Shown one piece after another: positions 8,282-16,496 of a stretch of 64,000 nt of DNA. The notes beneath the pieces were generated by a model that saw only the letters and a list, made by a program, of their open reading frames with translations, searched no databases and was not told where the DNA came from. Made by a program: the position numbers and the translations under genes. Within the stretch, counting starts at the first letter, position 1. Each line of letters starts with the position of its first letter. This DNA comes from Elusimicrobiota bacterium. Lineage in GTDB: Bacteria > Elusimicrobiota > UBA5214 > JBBAAG01. The DNA is taken from assembly GCA_041658405.1 (NCBI GenBank), contig JBBAAG010000004.1, forward strand, positions 1 through 64,000, read 5' to 3'.

Positions 8282-8746
8282 TCAGAAAAAAGAGGATGAT
8301 GACACATTATGAGCAACACCCAAATTCTTGTATGGCATAGAAGCATAATCAATAGCAATGTTTTTGAACTTTAGTCCACCGCCAAAACTTACCACAAGGT
8401 TATTGTCCCAGCCCTGTTTCACACCAGTTCTTAATACAAACATACCAAACATTGCTGCAACTCCAACTTTAATGTGCGAATTATTGTTACTTTTTTCAGC
8501 TATGTTTTGTGTGTGATCGCACATCACAACAACTTTCTTTACCAACCTATCCATTGTAAACGCGAACAATGTCCCAAGGTTCAAAGTTGTCGGTAAACAG
8601 AACTTGTACATCCTATCGCGCTATCTCTATATGTAACCTCACCAGTATCACTGACTGCTGTGCCACACTCTCCAACCGCGGATGGCGCTGCCATTGGCAC
8701 GATTTTTATAAACTCCATCTCTGCACGATAATTTTGCCTTTTTCAT
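8282..8746 (-). pseudogene. decayed PorV/UPF0164-like outer-membrane protein
   Basis: Read on the minus strand, pieces of one outer-membrane beta-barrel protein lie in order but in three frames. An ATG at 8746 starts a lysine-rich leader. A shifted frame then gives EFIKIVPMAAPSAVGE, which resembles the conserved N-terminus of PorV/UPF0164 proteins (EFLKIG-type, then GEA-T-AVSD). Another shift leads to the C-terminal strands, from LGTLFAFTMD to an ending FF, as typical barrels end in Phe. The middle of the protein, including the usual NPAGL region, is missing. I infer frameshifts plus a large internal deletion. A short residual frame (8611-8282) could be translated but would not make a barrel. 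Confidence 0.6.
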
Positions 8747-8775
8747 TACATTACACATTTCAAAATACACTCTTT

Positions 8776-11574
8776 TTATCTCCGTTTGATTATTATACGA
8801 CAAACTTTTTCCCAAGAGCTAGTTTTTATATGCACTAAATATAACCCTGAAGGTAACGTAGTGTTATCACTATCTTTCCCGTCCCACGACTCTTGATTAA
8901 CTCCGGAGGAATATCGTTTTTCGTCATACTCTTTCACAAGTTCGCCTAATATATTGTATACCCGGATTTTTACTGCGCTATCGCTACCCAGGTTAAACAC
9001 TATCTTCGCATTATCTTTACCCGGTTCTATCATGTTGTTCCACACAACCGCTTCGTTTTCTGACACACGATTTGCCACCACTACCAGCGTCGGGAGTGCT
9101 GGTGATGTTACTGTTATATAGTTTACTTTCGTTTTAATATTCGTCCCACCGGGCCCTGAGACTGTCAACGTAACCGTAAACGTGCCCGTACTGTTGTATG
9201 TGTGTGCCGGATTACGCTTTATGCTGCTGCTATCGTCGCCAAAGCTCCAGTCCCAACTCGTAATTGTGCCGGTAGAACTGTCTATGAACTGTACCGTTAA
9301 TGGTTTGTCGCCGGTAACTATGGCGGCCGTAAAATCGGCAGTGCACGATACTGTTGCTGTGAATTTGGTAAAATTCTGATTATCCTGATTTTGGGTTAAC
9401 GGGCCATACACATGATCAGCTGGTGTGTACCCCGTAGTAGATATTGTTATCATACAGTTTGTAGATATTAACCCGTTGAACTCGTAGTATCCGTTACTAT
9501 CAGTTACCCGGGTATCAGATTGTTGGCTTGCGGCCCAGTTTACCTGTATCCCGTTTACTCCAATTCCATCTTTTTGTATGTACCCGCTTATGCGTAACCC
9601 GCTGCCAGTAGGCGTTAAAAAAATATTGTTAAGCATTTGTGTTGTACTGATATACTTTACTTGCATTTGTGGGTCGTACTCCGTTGCTGTTGCTGTTATC
9701 GTGTACGTCCCTGCCACTAAACCTGTGAAACTATATTGTCCGTTATTGTCGGTAACTGTGGTACCGTTCTGTAGCCCGGCAAGCGTGCATGTAGTGCCAA
9801 CAACTTTTTGTAATGTTGTTACGTTGTACACACACCCGGTTATACTTCCCGTACCAGCCGCACTACCGCTGCTGAGTTTAACTACTGTTATCTCGGCATT
9901 TGCAGTTTGGTTTATTGTATCGTATGCAATAACTTTTATCTTATGTGATCCGTTAATATATTGTGTAGTGTCCCAACTCCAGCTAAACGGTGTAGTTGTG
10001 TCGGTAGATTTAGATATTTCATCTATATAGAATATTACCCTACTGATTCCTTTGTCATCGCTTGCGTTTGCTGCGATTGATACTGTTGCAGAAACTGGTG
10101 GCCCGTTTACCGGTGAAACAATGGAAACAGTAGGCGGGTCGTCTACTACAACAGTGTTGTTTACAGTAACCACGTTTTGTATTGCTGCTGTCTGTCCAGT
10201 AGTATTATACGCTACTACTTTTAATGTATGCGCACCATTACTGTACTGTGTTGTATCCCAACTCCAACTGTATGGAGCGGTTGTGTCAGTAGATTTTGAG
10301 ATTCCGTCTATATAAAATATTACTTTGCTAATTCCATTATCATCGTTTGCTATCGCTGTTATCTCTACTGTTGTTGCCACTGTAGAACCATGTATTGGCG
10401 AAATAATAGATACTATAGGCAGGGTATTTGAACTTATTACTATTGATGTGGTGAAGTAGCACTGCATATCGGCATGACTCCAATCGTACATCTCTACCCA
10501 ACTCACGCCGTCTGTCGCCTTTTGTCCCCGACCGTCAGGGAATGACCAGCTATTGAACCCTTTGTCCGAGCCAGAGCGAACGGGATGGGTAGTGTAAATC
10601 GTACTCACTGCGGCAGAGAGCGTTAGGGTATATGTGGAACCATTGGCAAGGGTGTGAGAGCTGGGGAAGTCGTCTCCGACCCACACGGCCCCGCCGTCGT
10701 CCCCACCGGGGGCCGTAATAGGAACGCCACTGGCCGCGATTGTAAACTCATCAAGAATAACGCCATCTTGGGCCAAGGCAACATATAGAGGGTCGGTTCC
10801 AGAAGTGCGCCGAACCCTTACATAAGCGCCCGTGACCGTGCGGCTTCCACCCGACACCGTAAAGAGTTCTCTGGCCTTTCCGTTGCCAGATCCACCGATG
10901 GTGGTATAACGGTCAATCATTGCTTCATAATAGGCATTTCCGCTGTGAAGGCCGTTACCATAGGTAATGTCACAAACCGGGGTGTAGCCCCCCTCAATCG
11001 AACCCCATGCGCCAGTCGTGTCCAGAATTCCAAAGTCTGCATCTGCCCACATCGGCTGACGTGGAGTGATGTAGTTGTAACAGTATACGTGATTGATAGA
11101 TATGTAATTGCTAGTACTTGGATTAGTAAATACGATATAGTAAAAATTACCAACCGTAAGCGTTGGAGATCCGGTCAAGGATGTGTTGACGTAAGTCTCC
11201 CAATGCCCCCCCGGGTTTCCTCCAGCCCATGTTCCAGACGCAAGGCTTGTTCCCGAGGGATGGCCACTGCCGTCGTCGGCCTGGAGACTAACCGTTATCG
11301 TTCCACCTGTCCCTAAAGAATAAACCGGCCCGCCGCGTTGTACCCAGCGCACATAGGTAACAGTAGACGGTGTAATGGCTTTGAACCTGATCGCAGTCTT
11401 CCGCCCGGCCTCACCGACAGGAATGTTGGCCTTGGTATCAAAACCAAGGCCCGGACCATATACGAAATCGTATGCAAAAATAGTAGGACAAAAAAGTGTA
11501 GTTCCAAATACTGCTATTGACAAGATTTGTAAAATTTTAAATGTTATTTTCATTTTTAATTCGGAATCTTCCAT
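8776..11574 (-). CDS. secreted multi-domain Ig/PKD protein with FlgD-type C-terminal domain
   Basis: 932-residue exported protein of unknown ligand. A signal peptide occupies about residues 8-34 (alternative start ATG 11553). Residues ~35-375 form a beta-rich N-terminal region I cannot name. Two near-identical Ig-like modules follow (~383-560), each with GIS-VIFYID-ISKSTDTT. Next come two carboxypeptidase-regulatory-like modules (~575-735), a PKD domain with SWDWSFGDDSSS (~735-820) and a FlgD-Ig-like C-terminus with ILGELVKEY and LPSGLYLVHI (~835-932). Such C-termini resemble type 9-type sorting or anchoring domains. The first third is clearly richer in GC than the rest, so the gene looks like a mosaic. 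It probably binds surface or matrix polymers. Confidence 0.75.
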   Translation of the reverse strand: MEDSELKMKITFKILQILSIAVFGTTLFCPTIFAYDFVYGPGLGFDTKANIPVGEAGRKTAIRFKAITPSTVTYVRWVQRGGPVYSLGTGGTITVSLQADDGSGHPSGTSLASGTWAGGNPGGHWETYVNTSLTGSPTLTVGNFYYIVFTNPSTSNYISINHVYCYNYITPRQPMWADADFGILDTTGAWGSIEGGYTPVCDITYGNGLHSGNAYYEAMIDRYTTIGGSGNGKARELFTVSGGSRTVTGAYVRVRRTSGTDPLYVALAQDGVILDEFTIAASGVPITAPGGDDGGAVWVGDDFPSSHTLANGSTYTLTLSAAVSTIYTTHPVRSGSDKGFNSWSFPDGRGQKATDGVSWVEMYDWSHADMQCYFTTSIVISSNTLPIVSIISPIHGSTVATTVEITAIANDDNGISKVIFYIDGISKSTDTTAPYSWSWDTTQYSNGAHTLKVVAYNTTGQTAAIQNVVTVNNTVVVDDPPTVSIVSPVNGPPVSATVSIAANASDDKGISRVIFYIDEISKSTDTTTPFSWSWDTTQYINGSHKIKVIAYDTINQTANAEITVVKLSSGSAAGTGSITGCVYNVTTLQKVVGTTCTLAGLQNGTTVTDNNGQYSFTGLVAGTYTITATATEYDPQMQVKYISTTQMLNNIFLTPTGSGLRISGYIQKDGIGVNGIQVNWAASQQSDTRVTDSNGYYEFNGLISTNCMITISTTGYTPADHVYGPLTQNQDNQNFTKFTATVSCTADFTAAIVTGDKPLTVQFIDSSTGTITSWDWSFGDDSSSIKRNPAHTYNSTGTFTVTLTVSGPGGTNIKTKVNYITVTSPALPTLVVVANRVSENEAVVWNNMIEPGKDNAKIVFNLGSDSAVKIRVYNILGELVKEYDEKRYSSGVNQESWDGKDSDNTTLPSGLYLVHIKTSSWEKVCRIIIKRR

Positions 11575-11664
11575 TTACCCTCTAATAAAGAAAGTTTTCC
11601 CCTGACATACCGACTTTTCATTAAACTATACCACAATCTTGCTCATTTATTCACAAAAAAATCA

Positions 11665-11871
11665 TCAATATTTCATTCCTTTATAACAAAACTTTATTTC
11701 CCTGACAGATTTACCAGTACCATGCCTCTTGTCTTCCAGATATTCTCCTGCTATCTTTGTCAGCCCTAACTGCTCATCCAGTTCTCTTATCGCTATCAAT
11801 CCGCCATTTGATGTTATCTTCGCTCCCTTGAATCCTACCTTCAGTTTTCGGTTAAATCCCTCTCGAAATAT
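11665..11871 (-). mobile_element. IS1380-type transposase remnant
   Basis: A 69-codon minus-strand fragment reads GFKGAKITSNGGLIAIREL and then DEQLGLTKIAGEYLEDKRH. This matches the N-terminal signature of IS1380-family DDE transposases (GGLxxxRELDxxLGL...DxR). After KSVR the sequence diverges and stops, so the DDE catalytic part is gone. No terminal inverted repeats could be assigned. The stretch between the mosaic gene and the Gfo/Idh operon (11575-12061) otherwise holds only the operon promoter and palindrome. Confidence 0.65.
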
Positions 11872-11997
11872 CTATTTTTCGTTTCACCCATCGGGTATCT
11901 TCTTTTCCCATCCTATTTTGTCAATATTATGGACGAGAAACAGCTTTTTTCAACATAAATATTATTTTTATTTGAGGAATGCAGGATTAAGATGTTG

Positions 11998-12006
11998 TGT
12001 TATAAT
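11998..12006 (+). promoter_or_regulatory. extended -10 promoter of the Gfo/Idh operon
   Basis: TGtTATAAT is a perfect extended -10. No good -35 is seen at 16-18 bp. The start point would be near 12013. Confidence 0.55.
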
Positions 12007-12018
12007 AATTAATATTGG

Positions 12019-12036
12019 GTAATAACAGGTTATTAC
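12019..12036. promoter_or_regulatory. 18-bp palindrome, candidate operator
   Basis: GTAATAAC-AG-GTTATTAC is a perfect inverted repeat. It lies just after the predicted start point and ends 26 nt before the ATG at 12062. The related palindrome at 8042-8059 sits at the same distance from its gene. Confidence 0.55.
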
Positions 12037-12061
12037 TAAAAAGACGTTAAGGAGTAAAAAA

Positions 12062-13081
12062 ATGGCTGTAAACACGGGAAAGTTGAAAGTAGTATTACTC
12101 GGTTGCGGGGGTATTATGGGCGCGCATATGAAACGGATAAAAACCCTACCTGATATCAATATTGCCGGTTTGTGCGATGTTAAAGAAGAAACTGTGAAGA
12201 GTTTTTATACTAAACATTTAACGGATACTGCGCATAAACCGCAATACTTTACTGATCCCGGAAAAATGTATGCCGAGTTAAAACCGGCCGCTGTGTTTAT
12301 AGCTACCCCGCATACTCAACATTACACACAATGCGTGCAGGCGTTAGAAGCCGGATGTCATGTATTCGTAGAGAAACCCATGGTAACCTCTCTTACTGAT
12401 GCGTATGACCTGGAGAAAAAGGTGAGGGAAACCGGTAAAATCCTTGTCATCGGATACAATACTCCATGCAGCGGTAAGTTTTTCTATTTACGTTCACTCA
12501 TCCGTGAAAATAAGTTTGGCAAGCTCGAGCTAGTGAATGGCTTTATCTCGCAGGGCTGGATGAGGGCAACAACCGGTATGTGGAGACAAGAACCGTCTCT
12601 TTCAGGCGGGGGACAGGCGTACGATTCCGGTGCGCATTTATTCAATAGCCTGTGCTGGTCAGTGGAATCCGATGTAGACGAAGTGTTTGCTTTTGTTGAT
12701 AACCACGGCACTAAGGTGGATATCAATAGTGTATGTTCTATAAAGTTTGCAAATGGCGTGCTTGCAAACATTACTATCGGCGGTAACTGCCCCGCCCCAG
12801 CGGGAAGGTTTATGACATTCATTTTTGATAATGGCCGTGTGGAAATTGACGGGTGGGGTGCCGGGTGGATACGAGTATGGGACGGAGATAAACCGGTAGA
12901 AACCCCGCCGATAACACCTGAGATGGAAGCTGGGCACGTGACAGTAAATTTTGTGAACTCTATCCTTGGAAAAGCACAACCGCGGACGTCACCGAGGAAC
13001 GGTATTATCCAAAGCCAGTTAATGGACGCTATTTACGAATCCCAGCGTACTGGCAAAACCGCACGGCCACAACGCGGGTAA
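12062..13081 (+). CDS. Gfo/Idh/MocA family NAD(P)-dependent dehydrogenase
   Basis: Cytoplasmic sugar or cyclitol dehydrogenase, 339 residues, the usual size. The N-terminal Rossmann loop is VLLGCGGIMGAHMKR. The family motif FVEKPMVTS carries the catalytic EKP lysine near residue 105. The C-terminal alpha/beta domain has GGGQAYDSGAHLFNS, whose histidine is typically catalytic. AGGAG precedes the ATG by 7 nt. It is the first gene of a three-gene operon with spacings of 10 and 16 nt, followed by a secreted beta-helix protein and a secreted FAD oxidoreductase. This suggests oxidation of monosaccharides freed from a pectin-like polymer. The substrate is not determinable. Confidence 0.88.
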   Translation: MAVNTGKLKVVLLGCGGIMGAHMKRIKTLPDINIAGLCDVKEETVKSFYTKHLTDTAHKPQYFTDPGKMYAELKPAAVFIATPHTQHYTQCVQALEAGCHVFVEKPMVTSLTDAYDLEKKVRETGKILVIGYNTPCSGKFFYLRSLIRENKFGKLELVNGFISQGWMRATTGMWRQEPSLSGGGQAYDSGAHLFNSLCWSVESDVDEVFAFVDNHGTKVDINSVCSIKFANGVLANITIGGNCPAPAGRFMTFIFDNGRVEIDGWGAGWIRVWDGDKPVETPPITPEMEAGHVTVNFVNSILGKAQPRTSPRNGIIQSQLMDAIYESQRTGKTARPQRG

Positions 13082-13091
13082 GGAATACCTA

Positions 13092-14375
13092 ATGAAAAAC
13101 AAATTAAAACAAATCTGGTTACTGGCAACAATTATAATATTTTTCTTATCCGAAACGAAAGGATTTGCGATAATGAATGATATGATCAACGTCTGCGATG
13201 TTGGCGCAAAGGGTGATGGATTGACCGACGATACCACAGCGTTTATCGACGCTGTAGTAAAAGGACAAACCGAGGGGAAACACGTATATGTCCCTCGCGG
13301 TAGGTATGTTATCTCAAAAACAATTAATCTAAAAAATATTGTACTAAGCGGTCCGGACGGCGGTGCGTGGCCTTCTGATATTGAGTCCTTACCGTCAATC
13401 CTACCTGTGCATACAGACAGCCCGGCATTTAATCTCTCCGCTGGAAGTTCGTTACGCGGTATTGATATTTCGTATCCAAAACCAGGTAAGGCAGTTAAGG
13501 AGATAAAACCCCGACCCGCAGCAATCGTTGTTAGTGGTATTGGTGTGTTTATCAGCAACCTGCGGATACGTTACGCATGGGATGGTATCATTGCAGATGG
13601 AAAAAGTAATGTCGGACGGTTAAACATTGAAAACGTGTTTATGGCAGGAATCCAGAATATTGGCGTACGGATGACCGGCACGTGGGATGTTCCTCATTTA
13701 AGTAATATTGAAGTATGGAATAGCGGTAATAATCAATTCGTACTGCAAAACGGTACCGGCTTTCTTCTTGGCAGGAACGATCTTATGCGGATGACAGACT
13801 GTTTTGCGTACGGTATGCGGTACGGTTTTTTGTTTCAGGATAGTATTGATGACTGCAAAATCAAGGGGGGCACCTGGGGCGTGATGAACGGCTGTTCTTC
13901 CGACTTTTGTATTAATGGCATAGTTATCCAGGGCTCACACCGATTGTCGATCAGTGGCGGGTTGTTTATGAATCACAAAGAATGTTTGGTTATTGACAGC
14001 ACAAAAGCTAAAATCCGGGTTTCGTGTTGCGAACTAAAAACTAACGGCGCACCGGCCGTATACGTTAAAAATACCGCGCATTTATTGTTAAACGGCTGTA
14101 CTATCATGCGTGATATGAAAGCACATAAGTTTCCCGCTGTACTGCTTGAAGGGGGAGATACGGTTTTAACCGGGAATAGTATTGAGTCAACATATACAGG
14201 GATTGAAATTAAGCCCGGCGTGCGTAACGTCCTTATCCAGGGGAATATTATACAAGCACCTGAAAATATACAGGTGGTGATAGACAAAAACACGGAATCT
14301 AAAGTAGTCAGTACGAACAATATAACTCGTTCACCGAAATATTTGCCTTCTACAGAACCGGCTACGCAAGAATAA
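13092..14375 (+). CDS. secreted right-handed beta-helix (pectate-lyase-3-type) protein
   Basis: 427-residue exported protein. A signal peptide covers about residues 1-27 and ends in ETKGFA. The mature part starts with INVCDVGAKGDGLTDDTTAF, the hallmark of the Pectate_lyase_3/GH28-like beta-helix family, and continues with repeated short beta-strand coils (for example GIGVFISNLRI and LLNGCTIM). I do not see an unambiguous GH28 catalytic triad, so it may be a lyase, an epimerase-like or a non-catalytic binding helix. It sits 10 nt behind the Gfo/Idh gene and 16 nt before the FAD oxidoreductase, so all three are one transcript. Confidence 0.75.
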   Translation: MKNKLKQIWLLATIIIFFLSETKGFAIMNDMINVCDVGAKGDGLTDDTTAFIDAVVKGQTEGKHVYVPRGRYVISKTINLKNIVLSGPDGGAWPSDIESLPSILPVHTDSPAFNLSAGSSLRGIDISYPKPGKAVKEIKPRPAAIVVSGIGVFISNLRIRYAWDGIIADGKSNVGRLNIENVFMAGIQNIGVRMTGTWDVPHLSNIEVWNSGNNQFVLQNGTGFLLGRNDLMRMTDCFAYGMRYGFLFQDSIDDCKIKGGTWGVMNGCSSDFCINGIVIQGSHRLSISGGLFMNHKECLVIDSTKAKIRVSCCELKTNGAPAVYVKNTAHLLLNGCTIMRDMKAHKFPAVLLEGGDTVLTGNSIESTYTGIEIKPGVRNVLIQGNIIQAPENIQVVIDKNTESKVVSTNNITRSPKYLPSTEPATQE

Positions 14376-14391
14376 TAAAAGGATTTTATCA

Positions 14392-16203
14392 ATGAAATTA
14401 TTAAATGTGTTAGCGTTAAGCCGCTTTGCTCTTAGTTTCCTAATTATTGCAGCGGTGCGCTCTCCGGTCTTGGTCGCGGGGGAGAACAAACAAAGCGAAC
14501 TTCTGGTTGAAACAGAAAGTTTTCAAACCAAAGGCGGGTGGGTGGTTGACCCGCAGTTTGTTGAACAAATGGGTTCTCCTTACCTTTTAGCTCACGGGTT
14601 GGGTATATCGGTAGCAAATGCGAAGACTGAAGTCAGGTTTCCTTCCACCGGCAAGTTTTTCGTGTGGGCACACACAAAAAACTGGGCACCTGGGCAGTGG
14701 GACGCGCCGGGACGGTTCAAACTTATCATCAACGGTGTTGAACTCCCAACTGTACTGGGCACTGCGGAAAAAGATAACTGGTTCTGGCAGTACGCCGGCG
14801 AAGTTGAGATCAAAGACATCGCAGCAAAAATTGAGCTAGCAGACTTAACCGGTTTTGACGGGCGGTGTGACGCAATCTATTTTTGCACAACAAAACAAGC
14901 TCCACCGGAGAATTTAAAAGAACTATTGGTTTGGCGGAACGCGTTGATCCCGGGTATACAGAACATTGAAATACATAACGAATACGACGTTGTTATCATT
15001 GGCGGCGGAATCGCGGGCTGTGCCGCAGCGATTGCTGCTGCGGAACAAGGGCTTAACGTTGCGCTGATACACGACCGCCCGGTGCTCGGGGGTAACGCCA
15101 GTGAAGAAGTGCGGGTACACACTTCCGGAATTACCGGTAACGCTGACCGAATTATATCCGGACTAAACACAAAAGACTGGAAAAACGGTTCGCCACAGGC
15201 AAAACAAGACGACCTCAAACGCCATAAAACCGTTGAGTCACACAAAAACATACATTTATACCTCAACTACCGCGCGTTTGCAGTTGATACATACAGTAAT
15301 ACTATTAAGTCCGTTGATGCTAAACATGTTGAATCTGGGAAACCCGTACGTTTTGTATCACCATTTTTTATTGACTGCACCGGCGACGGATGGATTGGTT
15401 ACTGGGCGGGTGCGGAATATATGTACGGCCGTGAACCCGCAGCGAAGTATAACGAATCGTGGGATGTACAAGGCGATTTCTGGAGCCCCGTAGAAGGCGA
15501 TAACCGTGTAATGGGCTCATCGCTTCTCTGGCGGTCGACTGACACTATAAATCCAGCACAGTTTCCGGATGTTCCATGGGCAACCATTATTGCAGGAACT
15601 AATACAGCGGTAAAGGGCGATTGGAATTACGAATATTCGAGTAATGATGTTCACCAGGTTGACGACGCGGAGTTTATAAGAGACCATTTGTTACGCGGTA
15701 TCTACGGCACATTTTCTAACGCAAAAAAGGTGCCCGTTAACGCTAACCGCAAACTCGAATGGGTTGGGTATATTCTAGGCAAACGCGAATCACGCAGGCT
15801 AGTGGGGGATTATATTTTTACGTTTAACGACATCCGCGAACTACGCGAGTTCCCTGATACTGTAGTTATAGAAAGACGGCCGGTTGACGTGCATCACCAG
15901 AGAATACTGAAGGACCCAGCATACCCCGATTTTTTGTCAAAAGCGGTATTTTTCAAAGTTAAACAGTATAACGTCCCGTACCGGAGTTTGTATTCAAAAA
16001 ATATTACCAACCTCTTTATGGCAGGACGGTGTTTCAGTTGTACGCATATCGCGCTTGGCGGGCCAAGAGTAATGAATACAACCGGGCAGATGGGAGTAGC
16101 GGTAGGATATGCCGCGTCGTTGTGCAAAAAATATAAGACCACTCCCCGCGGAATATACCAACAATATATTGAAGAACTCAAAACGCTGATCAGTAAAAAC
16201 TAG
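14392..16203 (+). CDS. secreted FAD-dependent oxidoreductase with N-terminal beta domain
   Basis: 603 residues. A signal peptide lies at ~1-29. Residues ~35-165 form a beta-sandwich-like domain, with FVWAHTKNWAPG and INGVELP, of the carbohydrate-binding type. From ~198 the FAD_oxidored fold begins with YDVVIIGGGIAGCAAAIAAA and PVLGGNASEEVRVHTSGI. A second nucleotide-site motif, NLFMAGRCFSCTHIALGG, is near 545. Proteins of this architecture are common in polysaccharide-degrading Planctomycetota, Verrucomicrobiota and relatives, but few have assigned substrates. It probably oxidises a sugar or sugar acid outside the cytoplasm. Export of a folded FAD enzyme by Sec is odd; the leader lacks a clear twin arginine. 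It is the last gene of the operon. Confidence 0.8.
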   Translation: MKLLNVLALSRFALSFLIIAAVRSPVLVAGENKQSELLVETESFQTKGGWVVDPQFVEQMGSPYLLAHGLGISVANAKTEVRFPSTGKFFVWAHTKNWAPGQWDAPGRFKLIINGVELPTVLGTAEKDNWFWQYAGEVEIKDIAAKIELADLTGFDGRCDAIYFCTTKQAPPENLKELLVWRNALIPGIQNIEIHNEYDVVIIGGGIAGCAAAIAAAEQGLNVALIHDRPVLGGNASEEVRVHTSGITGNADRIISGLNTKDWKNGSPQAKQDDLKRHKTVESHKNIHLYLNYRAFAVDTYSNTIKSVDAKHVESGKPVRFVSPFFIDCTGDGWIGYWAGAEYMYGREPAAKYNESWDVQGDFWSPVEGDNRVMGSSLLWRSTDTINPAQFPDVPWATIIAGTNTAVKGDWNYEYSSNDVHQVDDAEFIRDHLLRGIYGTFSNAKKVPVNANRKLEWVGYILGKRESRRLVGDYIFTFNDIRELREFPDTVVIERRPVDVHHQRILKDPAYPDFLSKAVFFKVKQYNVPYRSLYSKNITNLFMAGRCFSCTHIALGGPRVMNTTGQMGVAVGYAASLCKKYKTTPRGIYQQYIEELKTLISKN

Positions 16204-16228
16204 GTGCGCGTACCGCAGTTGAAAGTAC

Positions 16229-16258
16229 TTGACACAAAAATACGGGTTTAGTTAAAAT
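16229..16258 (+). promoter_or_regulatory. sigma70-type promoter of the CDF exporter
   Basis: TTGACA at 16229-16234, an 18-bp spacer, then TAAAAT at 16253-16258. The predicted start is near 16265, so about 230 nt of leader precede the CDF gene. Confidence 0.65.
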
Positions 16259-16261
16259 ATT

Positions 16262-16457
16262 AGTATTAGGAGCAGGCGATCCCGGGACGGTTCAAGTAAA
16301 ACTAACCGCCCGCGCGGTGGGGCTGGGACTCAGGCAGTTGAAGTCGTCGAAAGGCTTCGCTGCCGTCAGCAGAAGTTTGATACTGTAAAATAATAGATTG
16401 ACGGTACAAAAATCTGTGGGACCTAAAATATAAAGGTTTTAGGTAACACAGGTTTTT
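16262..16457 (+). ncRNA. CDF leader RNA, candidate metal riboswitch with terminator
   Basis: AGTAT (16262-16266) can pair with ATACT (16380-16384), closing a GC-rich domain of about 120 nt. Inside are the hairpin CGGTT/AACCG (16278-16309 region) and a nested hairpin, GGCAG/CTGCC around GAAG/CTTC (16332-16365 region). GGGAC occurs three times (near 16284, 16325 and 16418). A terminator follows: CTGTG/CACAG with ACCTAAAA/TTTTAGGT (about 16412-16451) and seven T. NiCo (czcD) riboswitches precede CDF exporters, form a four-way junction and use GGGAC-type internal loops, including a CTGTGGGAC segment also seen here. I therefore suggest a Ni/Co-type switch, without having been able to score the match. 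Confidence 0.5.
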
Positions 16458-16496
16458 TTGTTTAGCAACATCGGAAAGTGATAAGGATTATTACGT

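Noticed and set aside
8569..8838. 89-codon plus-strand frame
   Set aside because: Antisense to the PorV-like remnant, with no supporting features.
9578..10315. Plus-strand frames of 150 and 87 codons that look alike
   Set aside because: They are antisense to the duplicated Ig modules; their similarity reflects that repeat.
11729..12022. 97-codon plus-strand frame
   Set aside because: It is the antisense of the IS1380 transposase scrap and has no ribosome-binding site or family match.
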